A program made the translations under genes and the position numbers. Below, piece after piece: positions 1-9,212 of a stretch of 55,663 bases of DNA (the stretch's first letter is position 1; the number at the start of each line of letters is the position of its first letter). The DNA comes from Asaia bogorensis. GTDB taxonomy: Bacteria; Pseudomonadota; Alphaproteobacteria; CACIAM-22H2. The notes below the pieces were generated by a model, which saw only the letters and a list, made by a program, of their open reading frames with translations, had not been told where the DNA came from and ran no database searches. The DNA is taken from assembly GCA_945901855.1 (NCBI GenBank), contig CAMDLT010000024.1, forward strand, positions 7,501 to 63,163, read 5' to 3'.

Positions 1-1910
1 GACATGTCGATACGCAGCAAAGCAGCGTCGTCGTTGAACAAGAAGGCGGCCAGCGCTTTCGTGAGTTCGGTCTTCCCCACGCCCGTCGGACCCAGAAACA
101 GGAACGAGCCGATCGGCCGGTTGGGATCCTGCAGCCCCGCGCGCGCGCGGCGAACCGCTTCCGACACCGCTGCCACCGCTTCGATTTGGCCGACAACACG
201 CGATTGCAACGTCGATTCCATCGCCAGAAGTTTTTCGCGTTCGCCCGACAGCATCTTGTCGACCGGCACGCCCGTCCAGCGCGACACGACGGCCGCAATG
301 TCGGCCTCGGTCACCTCTTCGTTGAGCAGACGCGGCCCGCTTGCCGCCGTATCGCGCCCAATGCAAAGTTGCTTTTCGAGCTCGGGAATGGTCGCGTATT
401 TGAGCTCCGACGCGCGCGCGAGGTCGCCCTTGCGCTGGGCCGCGTCGAAATCCGCGCGCGCCGCGTCGAGGCGTTCTTTGAGACGCTGGCCGCCCTGCAG
501 GCTTTCTTTTTCCGAGCGCCACTGGCGCGTGAGCTCGCCCGATTTGCCTTCAAGCTCCCGCAACTCGGCATCGAGTTTTTCGAGACGGTCCTTGGAGGCC
601 GCGTCGGTTTCGCGTTTCAGCGCTTCGCGCTCGATTTTCAGCTGCAAGATGCGCCGGTCGATCTCGTCGATCGATTCGGGCTTGCTATCGACCGCCATGC
701 GCATCCGACTGCCCGCTTCGTCGATCAAATCGATCGCTTTGTCGGGCAGGAAACGCTCGGAAATATAGCGATTCGACAAGGTCGCAGCCGCCACGATGGC
801 GCCGTCGGTGATGCGCACGCCGTGGTGCAACTCGTATTTTTCCTTGAGGCCGCGCAGGATCGATACCGTATCCTCGACCGTCGGTTCGGCGACAAACACG
901 GGCTGGAACCGGCGCGCCAAAGCCGCATCTTTCTCGATGTGCTTGCGGTATTCGTCGAGCGTCGTCGCCCCCACGCAATGCAAATCGCCGCGCGCCAAGG
1001 CCGGTTTCAGCATGTTGGAAGCATCCATGGCGCCGTCGGCCTTGCCGGCCCCGACGAGCGTGTGCAACTCGTCGATGAACAGCACGACGTCGCCCTGGGC
1101 CGCCGAGATCTCGGCCAGGACGCCCTTCAAACGCTCTTCGAATTCGCCGCGATATTTGGCGCCCGCGATCATCGCCCCCAGATCGAGCGACAGCAGGCGT
1201 TTGTCCTTGAGCGACTCGGGCACGTCGCCATTGACGATGCGTTGCGCCAGCCCTTCGACGATCGCGGTTTTGCCGACCCCTGGCTCGCCGATCAGGACCG
1301 GATTGTTTTTGGTGCGGCGTGCGAGGACCTGGATGGTACGCCGGATTTCTTCGTCGCGCCCGATGACGGGGTCGAGTTTGCCGTCGCGCGCCGCCTGGGT
1401 AAGATCGCGCGCGTATTTCTTCAGCGCATCGTACTGATCTTCAGCCGAGGCGGAGTCGGCCTTGCGGCCTTTGCGCAGATCTTCGATGGCACGGTTCAAC
1501 GCTTCGGGCGTGGCTTTGGCCTTGGCGAGCGCATCGGCAGCCGGGCTGCCCTTTTGCAGGGCGAGGGCCAGCAACAAGCGCTCGACCGTGACGAAATCGT
1601 CGCCGGCCTTTTTTGCGATCGTTTCCGCCTGCTCGAAAACCTTGCCGAGTTCGGGCGTCAGATATATTTGCCCGGCCCCGCTGCCTTCGACTTTCGGGAC
1701 CGCCGCCAGAGCGGCATCGGTTTGGCGCACCACCGCGCTCGCATCCCCGCCAGCGGCCTTGATCAAGCCTGCTGCCAACCCTTCGGGATCGTCGAGCAGC
1801 GTTTTGAGCAGGTGTTCGGGCGTAACGCGCTGGTGCGCGCTGCGCTGGGCCAGGGTTTGCGTATTGAGCAAAAAGCCCTTGGTGCGCTCGGTATATTTGT
1901 TCAAGTCCAT
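1..1910 (-). CDS. clpB: ATP-dependent disaggregase ClpB, partial (C-terminus beyond window)
   Basis: Hexameric cytosolic Hsp100 chaperone that, with DnaK, extracts polypeptides from aggregates. The frame starts at ATG 1910 ([18 protein letters not shown]) and is open to base 1, giving about 636 of the usual 860-870 residues. The N domain comes first. NBD1 has Walker A GEPGVGKT at residues 208-215. The middle coiled-coil domain follows, and the window ends soon after the NBD2 Walker A GPTGVGKT at 607-614. Both P-loops sit almost exactly where they do in E. coli ClpB. A GAAGGA ribosome binding site lies about 11 bases upstream. The gene is divergent from the MOSC gene, and a possible heat-shock promoter lies between them. 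Identification is certain. Confidence 0.97.
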   Translation of the reverse strand, partial: MDLNKYTERTKGFLLNTQTLAQRSAHQRVTPEHLLKTLLDDPEGLAAGLIKAAGGDASAVVRQTDAALAAVPKVEGSGAGQIYLTPELGKVFEQAETIAKKAGDDFVTVERLLLALALQKGSPAADALAKAKATPEALNRAIEDLRKGRKADSASAEDQYDALKKYARDLTQAARDGKLDPVIGRDEEIRRTIQVLARRTKNNPVLIGEPGVGKTAIVEGLAQRIVNGDVPESLKDKRLLSLDLGAMIAGAKYRGEFEERLKGVLAEISAAQGDVVLFIDELHTLVGAGKADGAMDASNMLKPALARGDLHCVGATTLDEYRKHIEKDAALARRFQPVFVAEPTVEDTVSILRGLKEKYELHHGVRITDGAIVAAATLSNRYISERFLPDKAIDLIDEAGSRMRMAVDSKPESIDEIDRRILQLKIEREALKRETDAASKDRLEKLDAELRELEGKSGELTRQWRSEKESLQGGQRLKERLDAARADFDAAQRKGDLARASELKYATIPELEKQLCIGRDTAASGPRLLNEEVTEADIAAVVSRWTGVPVDKMLSGEREKLLAMESTLQSRVVGQIEAVAAVSEAVRRARAGLQDPNRPIGSFLFLGPTGVGKTELTKALAAFLFNDDAALLRIDM

Positions 1911-1991
1911 TTTTGGGCGTCCTTCTGTTGGTCCCCCGATACGGGCGGACAGACAAGCCGGGGACCTTGTTTGAAAGCATCCCCACAAACG

Positions 1992-2020
1992 ATATGGACA
2001 CTCAAAACCGGGCCCGCAAG
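1992..2020 (-). promoter_or_regulatory. Possible sigma-32 (heat-shock) promoter for clpB
   Basis: On the minus strand CTTGCGG (2020-2014) is followed after 13 bases by TGTCCATAT (2000-1992). The E. coli heat-shock consensus is CTTGAAA, 13-14 bases, CCCCATAT. The CTTG core and the CCATAT core are present, the other positions are poor. It would give a leader of about 80 bases before clpB, a classical heat-shock gene. This is a pattern match only. Confidence 0.35.
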
Positions 2021-2073
2021 CCCCGCCGCGTCGCCCAGGTTGACGCCGGAGTTCGGCGCTGTAGGGTAGTGCG

Positions 2074-2832
2074 ATGAGCCTCGCGATCGCACAAATTTAC
2101 CGATATCCCGTCAAGGGCTTGAGCCCTGAGCAACGGGATCGCACGTCGCTTTCGGCGGGCCAAGGCATGCCGGGCGATCGACGTTTTGCGCTGGCCCACG
2201 GCTCGACGCCGTTCGACATTTCGGCACCGAGTTGGATGCCCAAGCACAATTTTTTGATGCTGGCGAAAAACGAACGGCTGGCAAAACTGCGCACTTCCTT
2301 CGACGATGCGACCAGCTTGCTGACGATCGAGCGCGACGGCCGCCAAGTCGTGCGCGCCGATATCTCGACGCAAAATGGCCGCATGGTGGTCGAACAGTTT
2401 TTTGCAGCCTTTATGGGCGCCGAATCGCGCGGGACGCCCAAACTGGTGGAAGCGCCGGGCCACATGTTTTCCGACACGGCCCGCAAAGTCGTGTCGTTGG
2501 TTGGGCTTTCAAGCATTGCCGACATCGAACGCGTGGCGCGCGCGCCGGTCGATCCGCTGCGCTTTCGGGCCAATCTCTATCTTTCAGGCGGGCGCGCTTG
2601 GGAAGAATTCGATTGGATCGGCTTAGAACTTTCGATTGGCAGCGCGCGGTTGCGGGTGCTCGACCGCATCAACAGGTGCCCGGCAACCAACGTCGATCCG
2701 GCGACAGCTGCCCGCGACATGAACGTGCCGCGCCTGCTGCAAGACGGCTTTCGCCACATCGATTGCGGCGTCTACGCCGAAATTGTCGCCGACGGGGAAA
2801 TCGCCGTCGGCGACAAGCTCGAACGCGTTTGA
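2074..2832 (+). CDS. MOSC domain-containing protein
   Basis: A 252-residue protein with the MOSC N-terminal beta-barrel ([13 protein letters not shown] near the start, then GDRRFALAH) and a C-terminal MOSC domain carrying the conserved Cys202 in [14 protein letters not shown] proteins relate to the C-terminal domain of molybdenum cofactor sulfurase, and the YcbX and mARC members work in molybdenum-dependent reduction of N-hydroxylated compounds. There is no ferredoxin domain, so it is shorter than YcbX. The substrate cannot be read from the sequence. It is divergent from clpB and its end nearly touches that of the DUF4167 gene. An AGGGT sequence precedes the start. Confidence 0.88.
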   Translation: MSLAIAQIYRYPVKGLSPEQRDRTSLSAGQGMPGDRRFALAHGSTPFDISAPSWMPKHNFLMLAKNERLAKLRTSFDDATSLLTIERDGRQVVRADISTQNGRMVVEQFFAAFMGAESRGTPKLVEAPGHMFSDTARKVVSLVGLSSIADIERVARAPVDPLRFRANLYLSGGRAWEEFDWIGLELSIGSARLRVLDRINRCPATNVDPATAARDMNVPRLLQDGFRHIDCGVYAEIVADGEIAVGDKLERV

Positions 2833-2833
2833 C

Positions 2834-3382
2834 CTAGCTCCGGCCGTCTTCGGGCGTATTGCCGAGGAACGACGGCAGCGGACCCGCCGCCTGCATATCG
2901 CCTTGCGGGGGCTGGGGCACGTTGGTGTGGACCACAACAGGCCCCGGTTGCGGGCCGACGCCCGGCAATTCGCCGCCGCTTGTCGGCGCTTGGGCAGTGC
3001 CTGCGTTTGGATCGCCAGTGTAGGCAGCCTGCTGCTGCATGTTCCCTTGCGGGCGCTGCTGCGGATAGGGCTCCTGGTTGGCATTGATCAGGCGAAAATA
3101 ATGTTCCGCATGCTGGTAGAAATTTTCGGCGGCAACGCGATCGCTGCTGGCCGACGCATCGCGCGCCAACGCGAGATACTTTTCCAGCACTTGGTAGGCA
3201 TTGCCGCGAATGCGCACATCGGGGCCGTTCGAATCGAATGTCTGGGCGCGAAACGGCACGTTCGAGCGACTGCCCCCGCCGCCGCCGCCAGAATTGCCGC
3301 CGCCACCGCCGCCGCGATAATTGTTGCTGTGGCCGCCACCGCCGCCGCCGCCGCCATGTCCACGATTTCTCTGCCGTTTCAT
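2834..3382 (-). CDS. DUF4167 glycine-rich protein
   Basis: A 182-residue protein. I chose ATG 3382 (MKRQRNRGHGGG) because GAGGA stands just upstream; a longer frame to 3427 lacks this. Residues 1-40 are glycine runs broken by Arg, Asn and Ser, an RGG-like composition. Then comes the conserved DUF4167 core (TFDSNGPDVRIRGNAYQVLEKY and a helical stretch ending EHYFRLINAN). The tail is rich in Pro and Gln and probably disordered. The family is largely alphaproteobacterial and of unknown function; an RNA-binding role is an inference from composition only. It follows prmC on the same strand, a common alphaproteobacterial neighbourhood. Confidence 0.85.
   Translation of the reverse strand: MKRQRNRGHGGGGGGGGHSNNYRGGGGGGNSGGGGGGSRSNVPFRAQTFDSNGPDVRIRGNAYQVLEKYLALARDASASSDRVAAENFYQHAEHYFRLINANQEPYPQQRPQGNMQQQAAYTGDPNAGTAQAPTSGGELPGVGPQPGPVVVHTNVPQPPQGDMQAAGPLPSFLGNTPEDGRS
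3272..3357. repeat. GCC/GGC triplet-rich tract coding polyglycine
   Basis: Runs of gcc/gcg triplets on the plus strand encode three blocks of 5-8 consecutive glycines in the DUF4167 protein. Such tracts are prone to in-frame length change by slippage. Confidence 0.8.
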
Positions 3383-3558
3383 GCTGTCCTCGTTGTCCAA
3401 AAGTTTGCGGGCGCGGAAACGCGCCAAATCGCAGTACCTAAACCCATCTTTGAAACGATGGGGAACGGCACTGAAGGCAGCGCTCCCGACCGCGTGTCGC
3501 CCGCAACGGATGGCAAAGCCGACACATGAATTGACTGCAGACTAACCGCGTAACATTC

Positions 3559-4422
3559 TCAATCCAAGCGGATTTTTTGCGCAACCACGCAGCGCTCGAT
3601 TCCGGCGAGGTCGCGGAAAATTTTGGTCGGGATCAAAGCTGCATCGGCGCACAGCGCCGCGACGTCCGCGGCTTGACCTTGCCCGACTTCGAAAAACGCG
3701 CACCCGCCCGGTGCCAGCACGCGCGGCAGGTCGGCCAGAATGGCGCGATAGCAATCAAGACCGTCAAGCCCGCCATCGAGCGCCTCGCGCGGTTCGTAGT
3801 CGCGAACGCTGGAAGCAAGCCCGTCGATATCGCCGCCGCGAATATAAGGCGGATTGGCAAACACGATTTCGAAAGTGCCGCCCAGCGCCGATGTCCAATC
3901 GGATGCAACAAAATCGGCGCGCGTCTCGAATCCCAGCGCGCGCGCGTTGCCCGCGGCGACTTGCAGCGCTTCGACGCTCGCATCGATGCCAAGTCCGCGG
4001 GCGCTTGGCCGCTCGGACAAAAACGACAGCAGCAAACATCCGGAACCCGTGCCGATGTCGAGCACGCGGCCAGAAAATCCAAACGCTGCCGCAAATTCCA
4101 GTGCGGCCGTCACCAGAATCTCGCTGTCCGGGCGCGGCACGAGCGTCGCGGGCGTCACCGAAAAATCGAGGCTCCAAAACTCCTTGTGCCCCACCAGATA
4201 GGCCATCGGCGCGCCCTGCACGCGCGCCTCGGCAAGTGCTTGGGCATAGGCTGTCGTATCGCCGTCGATCGGCGTCTCGGGATGGGCGATCATCGCCTCG
4301 ATCCCCAGCCCGCTCGCCGCCCCTGCAATCACGCGCGCTTCCAGACGCGGATTGTCGAGACCGATTGCGGCAAACTGCGCCGCCAGATCGCGCAACAACG
4401 TGTCGAGGCGCGTCGGATCCAT
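3559..4422 (-). CDS. prmC: Peptide chain release factor N5-glutamine methyltransferase
   Basis: Methylates the glutamine of the GGQ motif in release factors RF1 and RF2, using S-adenosylmethionine. The 287-residue protein has the N-terminal helical domain, the SAM site LDIGTGSG at 121-128 and the hallmark NPPYI at 190-194, which binds the substrate glutamine. A TTG at 4431 could extend it by three codons. I prefer ATG 4422, one base after the prfA stop (TAA-G-ATG). It is translated after its own substrate RF1, a conserved arrangement. Confidence 0.96.
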   Translation of the reverse strand: MDPTRLDTLLRDLAAQFAAIGLDNPRLEARVIAGAASGLGIEAMIAHPETPIDGDTTAYAQALAEARVQGAPMAYLVGHKEFWSLDFSVTPATLVPRPDSEILVTAALEFAAAFGFSGRVLDIGTGSGCLLLSFLSERPSARGLGIDASVEALQVAAGNARALGFETRADFVASDWTSALGGTFEIVFANPPYIRGGDIDGLASSVRDYEPREALDGGLDGLDCYRAILADLPRVLAPGGCAFFEVGQGQAADVAALCADAALIPTKIFRDLAGIERCVVAQKIRLD

Positions 4423-4423
4423 C

Positions 4424-5488
4424 TTAGCCAAGTTCCGCGAGCTTGGCGGCGCGGTCCTCGGCGATCAGCGCGTCGATAAAGCGGTCGAGTTCGCCTTCCA
4501 TCACCTTGTCGATTTCGTAGACCGTCAGATTGATGCGATGGTCGCTGACACGCCCTTGCGGGAAATTGTAGGTGCGGATGCGCTCCGACCGGTCGCCGGA
4601 CCCGACCTGGCCTTTGCGGTCGGCGGCGCGCAAGGCGTCGGTACGCGCGCGCTCCGCCTCGTAGATGCGCGCGCGCAAAATCTTCATCGCCTTGGCTTTG
4701 TTCTTGTGCTGCGATTTTTCGTCCTGCTGCTGCACCACGATGCCGGTCGGCATGTGCGTGATGCGCACGGCGCTGTCGGTCGTGTTGACCGACTGGCCGC
4801 CGGGGCCGCTCGATCGGAAAATATCGATGCGCAGATCTTTGTCTTCGATCTGCACGTCGACCTCTTCAGCCTCGGGCAAAACGGCGACGGTCGCGGTCGA
4901 GGTGTGGATGCGCCCGCTTGCTTCGGTTTGGGGCACGCGCTGCACGCGATGCACGCCGGATTCGAACTTGAGGCGCGCGAACACGCCCGCGCCCGAGATG
5001 TTGGCCGTTGCGTCGCGATAGCCGCCAAGGCCCGTCTCGCCGATTTCCATCGTCTCGAAACGCCAGCCGCGCAGTTGCGCGTAGCGCTGGTACATGCGGA
5101 ACAGCTGGGCCGCGAACAGCGCCGCTTCATCGCCGCCGGTTCCAGCACGCACTTCCAGGATCGCGTTCTTTTCGTCCGCCGCGTCCTTGGGCAGGAGCAT
5201 CGCTTGCAGGTCCCGCTCCATCTCGGGCAGGCGTGCTTTGAGTGCGAAAAACTCCTGCTCGGCCATCGTGCGCATCTCGGCATCGTCGGACGCACGCAAG
5301 GCTTCGAGCTCGACCATCTCGGCTTTGGCTTTGGCCAGCGTCTCGATCGACGCGACGACGGGCCCAAGGTCCGAATATTCTTTCGAAAGCTTGGCAAGGC
5401 TTTTGGACTCCGCCGTGCCGCTGGACAGAATGTCCCCCAGTTCGCGAAAACGGAACACGACTTTGTCGAGGCTGGCTTCGAAACTCAC
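4424..5488 (-). CDS. prfA: Peptide chain release factor 1
   Basis: Recognises UAA and UAG in the ribosomal A site and triggers peptide release. The 354-residue protein has the usual length. It carries the codon-reading tripeptide as P186-Q187-T188 in RVPQTEASG and the catalytic GGQ at 230-232 in [13 protein letters not shown]. The start is GTG 5488, which overlaps the hemA stop as GTGA, with GGAG about 9 bases upstream. The P-x-T rather than SPF tripeptide makes it RF1 and not RF2. Confidence 0.97.
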   Translation of the reverse strand: MSFEASLDKVVFRFRELGDILSSGTAESKSLAKLSKEYSDLGPVVASIETLAKAKAEMVELEALRASDDAEMRTMAEQEFFALKARLPEMERDLQAMLLPKDAADEKNAILEVRAGTGGDEAALFAAQLFRMYQRYAQLRGWRFETMEIGETGLGGYRDATANISGAGVFARLKFESGVHRVQRVPQTEASGRIHTSTATVAVLPEAEEVDVQIEDKDLRIDIFRSSGPGGQSVNTTDSAVRITHMPTGIVVQQQDEKSQHKNKAKAMKILRARIYEAERARTDALRAADRKGQVGSGDRSERIRTYNFPQGRVSDHRINLTVYEIDKVMEGELDRFIDALIAEDRAAKLAELG

Positions 5489-6747
5489 GTCTTGTTCTCC
5501 GGTTTGTCGAGACCGAAGGCGCGCGCGAACAGCGCTTCGGCATGGGTGCGGGCAACGGGATCGCTGGCTGCAAGATCGCGCAGCAGCGACGTTGGTCCGT
5601 GCAAAAGACGGTGGACAAGCAATTCGGTCGCGCGCGCCGGATCGTCTGGTTTTTCGGCAAGCACCCGCGCGCGTTCGGCTTCGAAATGGCGGCGCAGCGC
5701 GACGATGGCGCCGGATGCGTCGCGCGCCGCCGACGCGCGCTGGAACTGGGCCAGTTCCGCCGCGACGATCGCCGCCGCCTCGCCCAACGACGCTTCGCGC
5801 GCGTCGCGTCCTTTGAGCGCCAAGCCTTCCAGATCGTCGATGCCGTAGCGATAGGCGCCGTCGATCCTTTCGACTGCCCGTGCGACATCCTCGGGAACGC
5901 CCAGATCCAGAAACAAAATCGGTCGGCGTTTGCGTTTTTTGATGGCGGCAAGCGCGGCCGCCGCATCGATGACGATACGCCCCGTGCCAAGGGCGGTCAC
6001 AACCAGATCGGCGTCGGCAAGCGCGGCACCGACGCTGTCGAATGGAACCTGGTGCGCGCCCAGACGACGCGCCAATTCGCCCGCCCGCGCGGCCGACGGC
6101 GCTGCTACCGCCAGACGCGCCAGCCCCGCACGCTTGAAATGCTCGACCAGCAATTCGCCCATTTCGCCCATGCCGATCAGCAACCCCGAACAGCGCGCCA
6201 TATCGCCATGCACGTCGCGCGCGACGGCGGCGGCGGCGGCGGCCAGCGACACGGGCCGTTCGCCGATCGCGGTTTCGCTGCGCACGCGCTTGGCGGCCGA
6301 ATAGGCGTGCGCCAAAGCATTGTCGAGTTCGGTGCCCAGCATGCCCATCTCGCGCGACAGGGCGTGCGCGGCCTTGAGCTGGCCCAGCACTTGCGGCTCG
6401 CCGATCACTTGGCTGTCGAGCGAGCAGGCGACGGCGAAGATGTGCGCGAGCGCCGCCGCATCCTGGTGCGCATAAAGCTCGCGGCCCGGCTCGCGGCCCA
6501 AACGGCGCGCAAAGGCCGCGCGTATGCTGGCCGCGGCCGCTTCGGGCGCGTCATGCGCGAACTGCACTTCGATGCGGTCGCAGGTCGAAATCAGCAGCGC
6601 TTGCGCGAGCCCTGCCCGACGCAGTTCGGCGAGCACGCCGCGAAGTTCCCCTTCGGGTACGAAAAGCGCGTCGCGCGTGGTGGCGGCACTCGAACGGTGA
6701 TTGGCGCCCACGACGCCCAAACGGGCGCGCGCCGCATGCGGCTCCAT
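5485..6747 (-). CDS. hemA: Glutamyl-tRNA reductase
   Basis: NADPH-dependent first step of the C5 route to 5-aminolevulinate, reducing glutamyl-tRNA to glutamate-1-semialdehyde. The 420-residue protein has the N-terminal GANHRS motif and the nucleophile Cys56 in ISTCDR (most homologues have STCNR). The [13 protein letters not shown] motif, the NADP-binding GMGEMG region and the C-terminal dimerisation helices are also present. GAGG precedes ATG 6747. Many alphaproteobacteria also or instead use 5-aminolevulinate synthase (C4 route), also called hemA, so finding the C5 enzyme tells which haem route this organism can use. Confidence 0.94.
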   Translation of the reverse strand: MEPHAARARLGVVGANHRSSAATTRDALFVPEGELRGVLAELRRAGLAQALLISTCDRIEVQFAHDAPEAAAASIRAAFARRLGREPGRELYAHQDAAALAHIFAVACSLDSQVIGEPQVLGQLKAAHALSREMGMLGTELDNALAHAYSAAKRVRSETAIGERPVSLAAAAAAVARDVHGDMARCSGLLIGMGEMGELLVEHFKRAGLARLAVAAPSAARAGELARRLGAHQVPFDSVGAALADADLVVTALGTGRIVIDAAAALAAIKKRKRRPILFLDLGVPEDVARAVERIDGAYRYGIDDLEGLALKGRDAREASLGEAAAIVAAELAQFQRASAARDASGAIVALRRHFEAERARVLAEKPDDPARATELLVHRLLHGPTSLLRDLAASDPVARTHAEALFARAFGLDKPENKT

Positions 6748-6790
6748 CGGCAGCCTCGCTACAACGGCGTTCGGGATGCCGCGCGCAGGA

Positions 6791-7927
6791 TCATTGGGCG
6801 GCGGCTTCGGCGGCGGCCTTGTCGGACGCGGCGCGCGCCAGAATTTCGGCCGCGCGTTTTTCGACCATTGCGGCCAGATGCTCGACGATATCGCCGTCTT
6901 TCAGACGATGGTCCTGCTGGCCTGCGACGTAAACCATGTGCGTGCCGTTGCCGCCGCCCGTGAAACCGATGTCCGTTTCGCGCGCTTCCCCGGGGCCGTT
7001 TACCACGCAGCCGATCACCGACAGCGTCATCGGCACGGTAATGCCGCTCAATCGTTCTTCGAGCCGTTCGACGGTTTTGATCACGTCGAACTGCTGGCGC
7101 GCGCAAGACGGGCACGCGATGACCGTCACGCCGCGTCGGCGCAGTCCCAGCGCCTTCAGCATGTCGTAGCCGACTTTCACTTCCTCGACCGGGTCGGCCG
7201 ACAGCGACACGCGGATCGTGTCGCCGATACCGGCCCACAAAAGCGCGCCAAGACCGATGGCCGACTTGACCGTGCCCATACGCAGCGCGCCCGCTTCGGT
7301 GATGCCAAGGTGCAAAGGATAATCGCAGGCGTCGGCCAATTGCTGGTAGGCGGCGACGGCCAGGAACACGTCGGAAGCTTTGCAGCTGATCTTGAATTCG
7401 CGGAAATCTTCGTCTTCCAGATATTTGGCGTGGTTGAGCGCGCTTTCGACCATCGCCTCGGGGCATGGCTCGCCGTATTTTTCCAAAAGTTCGCGCTCGA
7501 GCGAGCCCGCATTGACGCCGATGCGGATCGAGCAGCCATGATCCTTGGCGGCCTGCACCACCTCGCGCACGCGCGCTTTCGATCCGATATTGCCGGGATT
7601 GATGCGCAAGCACGCAGCGCCCGCTTGGGCCGCCTCGATCGCGCGCTTGTAGTGGAAATGGATATCGGCCACGAGCGGGACCGAAACTTGCCGCACGATT
7701 TCTTTGAGGCCCGCCGTCGATTCCTCGTCCGGGCACGAGACGCGCACGATGTCGGCCCCCGCCGCAACGGCCGCTTGGATCTGCGCCACGGTCGCTGCCA
7801 CGTCGGACGTCAACGTGTTCGTCATGGTCTGCACCGTGATCGGCGCGTCGCCGCCCACGGGCACGTTGCCGACCATGATTTGGCGGCATTTGCGACGATG
7901 GATCTGGCGGTAGGGACGGACAGTCAT
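6791..7927 (-). CDS. ispG: 4-hydroxy-3-methylbut-2-en-1-yl diphosphate synthase (flavodoxin type)
   Basis: Penultimate enzyme of the MEP isoprenoid pathway, a [4Fe-4S] protein. From ATG 7927 ([13 protein letters not shown]) it has 378 residues, the usual bacterial length. The TIM-barrel part includes [10 protein letters not shown] and RINPGNIG. The C-terminal iron-sulfur ligands are the two Cys of CPSC and the Cys of [13 protein letters not shown] 16 codons further up (7975) is possible, but homologues start at this Met. No clear ribosome binding site is visible for it. It lies between the RodZ-like gene and hemA on the same strand. Confidence 0.96.
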   Translation of the reverse strand: MTVRPYRQIHRRKCRQIMVGNVPVGGDAPITVQTMTNTLTSDVAATVAQIQAAVAAGADIVRVSCPDEESTAGLKEIVRQVSVPLVADIHFHYKRAIEAAQAGAACLRINPGNIGSKARVREVVQAAKDHGCSIRIGVNAGSLERELLEKYGEPCPEAMVESALNHAKYLEDEDFREFKISCKASDVFLAVAAYQQLADACDYPLHLGITEAGALRMGTVKSAIGLGALLWAGIGDTIRVSLSADPVEEVKVGYDMLKALGLRRRGVTVIACPSCARQQFDVIKTVERLEERLSGITVPMTLSVIGCVVNGPGEARETDIGFTGGGNGTHMVYVAGQQDHRLKDGDIVEHLAAMVEKRAAEILARAASDKAAAEAAAQ

Positions 7928-7981
7928 GGGTGCGCTCGCAAAAGAAGGGGCGTCGATCAGCTCCTTATAGCGCAACCGACC

Positions 7982-9145
7982 TCACCCAGGCGAGCCGTCC
8001 GGCACCGGCGCACGGTCGGGGGTAAGTGCCGCAGGGGCTTGTGGAAGACCGGGGCTGGCGGGCGCTGCCGCCGGCCGCGCCGGAACCGTCACTTCCGCCG
8101 GGGCGGCCGTGCCGGCGATCAGACGCACCGGATCAAGCGGCACGCCGCGCTGCACAAAACCGACGCGACCGATCGCGGGCACCAAACGCCCGTCGACGCG
8201 AATATCGAGCCCGCCGGCATTGCCGGTCCACAGATTGAGCCCCTCGCGATCGGGCGGATTGTAGCTCTCGCCCGGACGCAAGATACGCGAGAACACCACG
8301 TTGCCCGCCGCATCGCGAATTTGGGTCCAGCTGTCGGACGTGGCGCGGATCACGATGCGCCCTTCGTGAGATTCACCGAAACTGCGGGGACCTTCGACAA
8401 CCGCCACTGGGGCTACGGGAGCCGGGGCCAAAGATGGCGGCAAAGCTGCCATTTGGCTGGCTGTCGGTGCGGGCGTGGGCACGAACGCGGCAGGCGGCAG
8501 CGGCGTTGCGGGTTCAAGAACCAACGCGGGTTGCGGCTGCGGCAAGGCGCCCGCACGCGCTTCGCCCGGCGACAAGGCGGGTGCGCGCGGGGGCAGCGGC
8601 TCAGGTGCCGGAACGCGCGCGGCCAAGGTCTCGGGCACGGCGGTAATGCGCTGGGCGGGCGTGCGGTTGTCAAGCGTATAGTAGTACCACCCACCATAGG
8701 ACAACACGGCGGCCAGCAACGCGCTCGCAACCACAAGCGACCCCGGCAGCCGCGTTTCGTTGATCGGCAGGGGAAACGCGAGTTCGGCGCGCTCTTCAAG
8801 TCCGCCCGACTCCGTGCGGAAGCGGCGCACAAGCTCGGCGCTGTCGAGTTCGAGGAAATCGGCGTAGGCGCGCACAAACCCTGCCGCGTAGGCGCCGCGC
8901 GGCAAGTCGTGATGGCGACCGGTTTCGATCGCGTCGAGCATCAAGCGACGAATTTTAAGCTGGCGCGCGATATCGACGATCTGCCAGCCGCGCCGTTCGC
9001 GCTCGGCGCGCAACAAATCGCCCACGCTGGCACCACCGCGTGGCGACGCGCCAACAGCGGTATTGGGCTCGGGCGCGGAGCTTTTTTTGTCGCCTGGCAA
9101 ACGCATACGTCCCGCTTTGGCCGCATCGAGCGGCCTTTTTTGCAT
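7982..9145 (-). CDS. RodZ-like helix-turn-helix membrane protein (DUF4115)
   Basis: A 387-residue bitopic protein. Residues about 40-105 form a Cro/CI-type helix-turn-helix (VGDLLRAERERRGWQI, then RGAYAAGFVRAYADFL), typical of RodZ. One transmembrane helix at about 135-157 (LPGSLVVASALLAAVL) follows. Then comes a long Pro/Ala-rich periplasmic linker, and a C-terminal DUF4115 domain (SWTQIRDAAGNVVFSR, GESYNPP). RodZ links MreB to the wall-elongation machinery; whether this protein does so is inferred from architecture. The start could also be ATG 9106. It lies just upstream of ispG, a common arrangement. Confidence 0.85.
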   Translation of the reverse strand: MQKRPLDAAKAGRMRLPGDKKSSAPEPNTAVGASPRGGASVGDLLRAERERRGWQIVDIARQLKIRRLMLDAIETGRHHDLPRGAYAAGFVRAYADFLELDSAELVRRFRTESGGLEERAELAFPLPINETRLPGSLVVASALLAAVLSYGGWYYYTLDNRTPAQRITAVPETLAARVPAPEPLPPRAPALSPGEARAGALPQPQPALVLEPATPLPPAAFVPTPAPTASQMAALPPSLAPAPVAPVAVVEGPRSFGESHEGRIVIRATSDSWTQIRDAAGNVVFSRILRPGESYNPPDREGLNLWTGNAGGLDIRVDGRLVPAIGRVGFVQRGVPLDPVRLIAGTAAPAEVTVPARPAAAPASPGLPQAPAALTPDRAPVPDGSPG

Positions 9146-9212
9146 TGCTCAGCGACTATGTAGCAAATCGGTACAAATCCGGCAACTCCTTGCTGCAACG
9201 CAAAAATTTTGG

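Noticed and set aside
186..2069. Plus-strand 627-codon frame over clpB
   Set aside because: Antisense shadow of clpB; the minus strand carries both P-loops at family positions.
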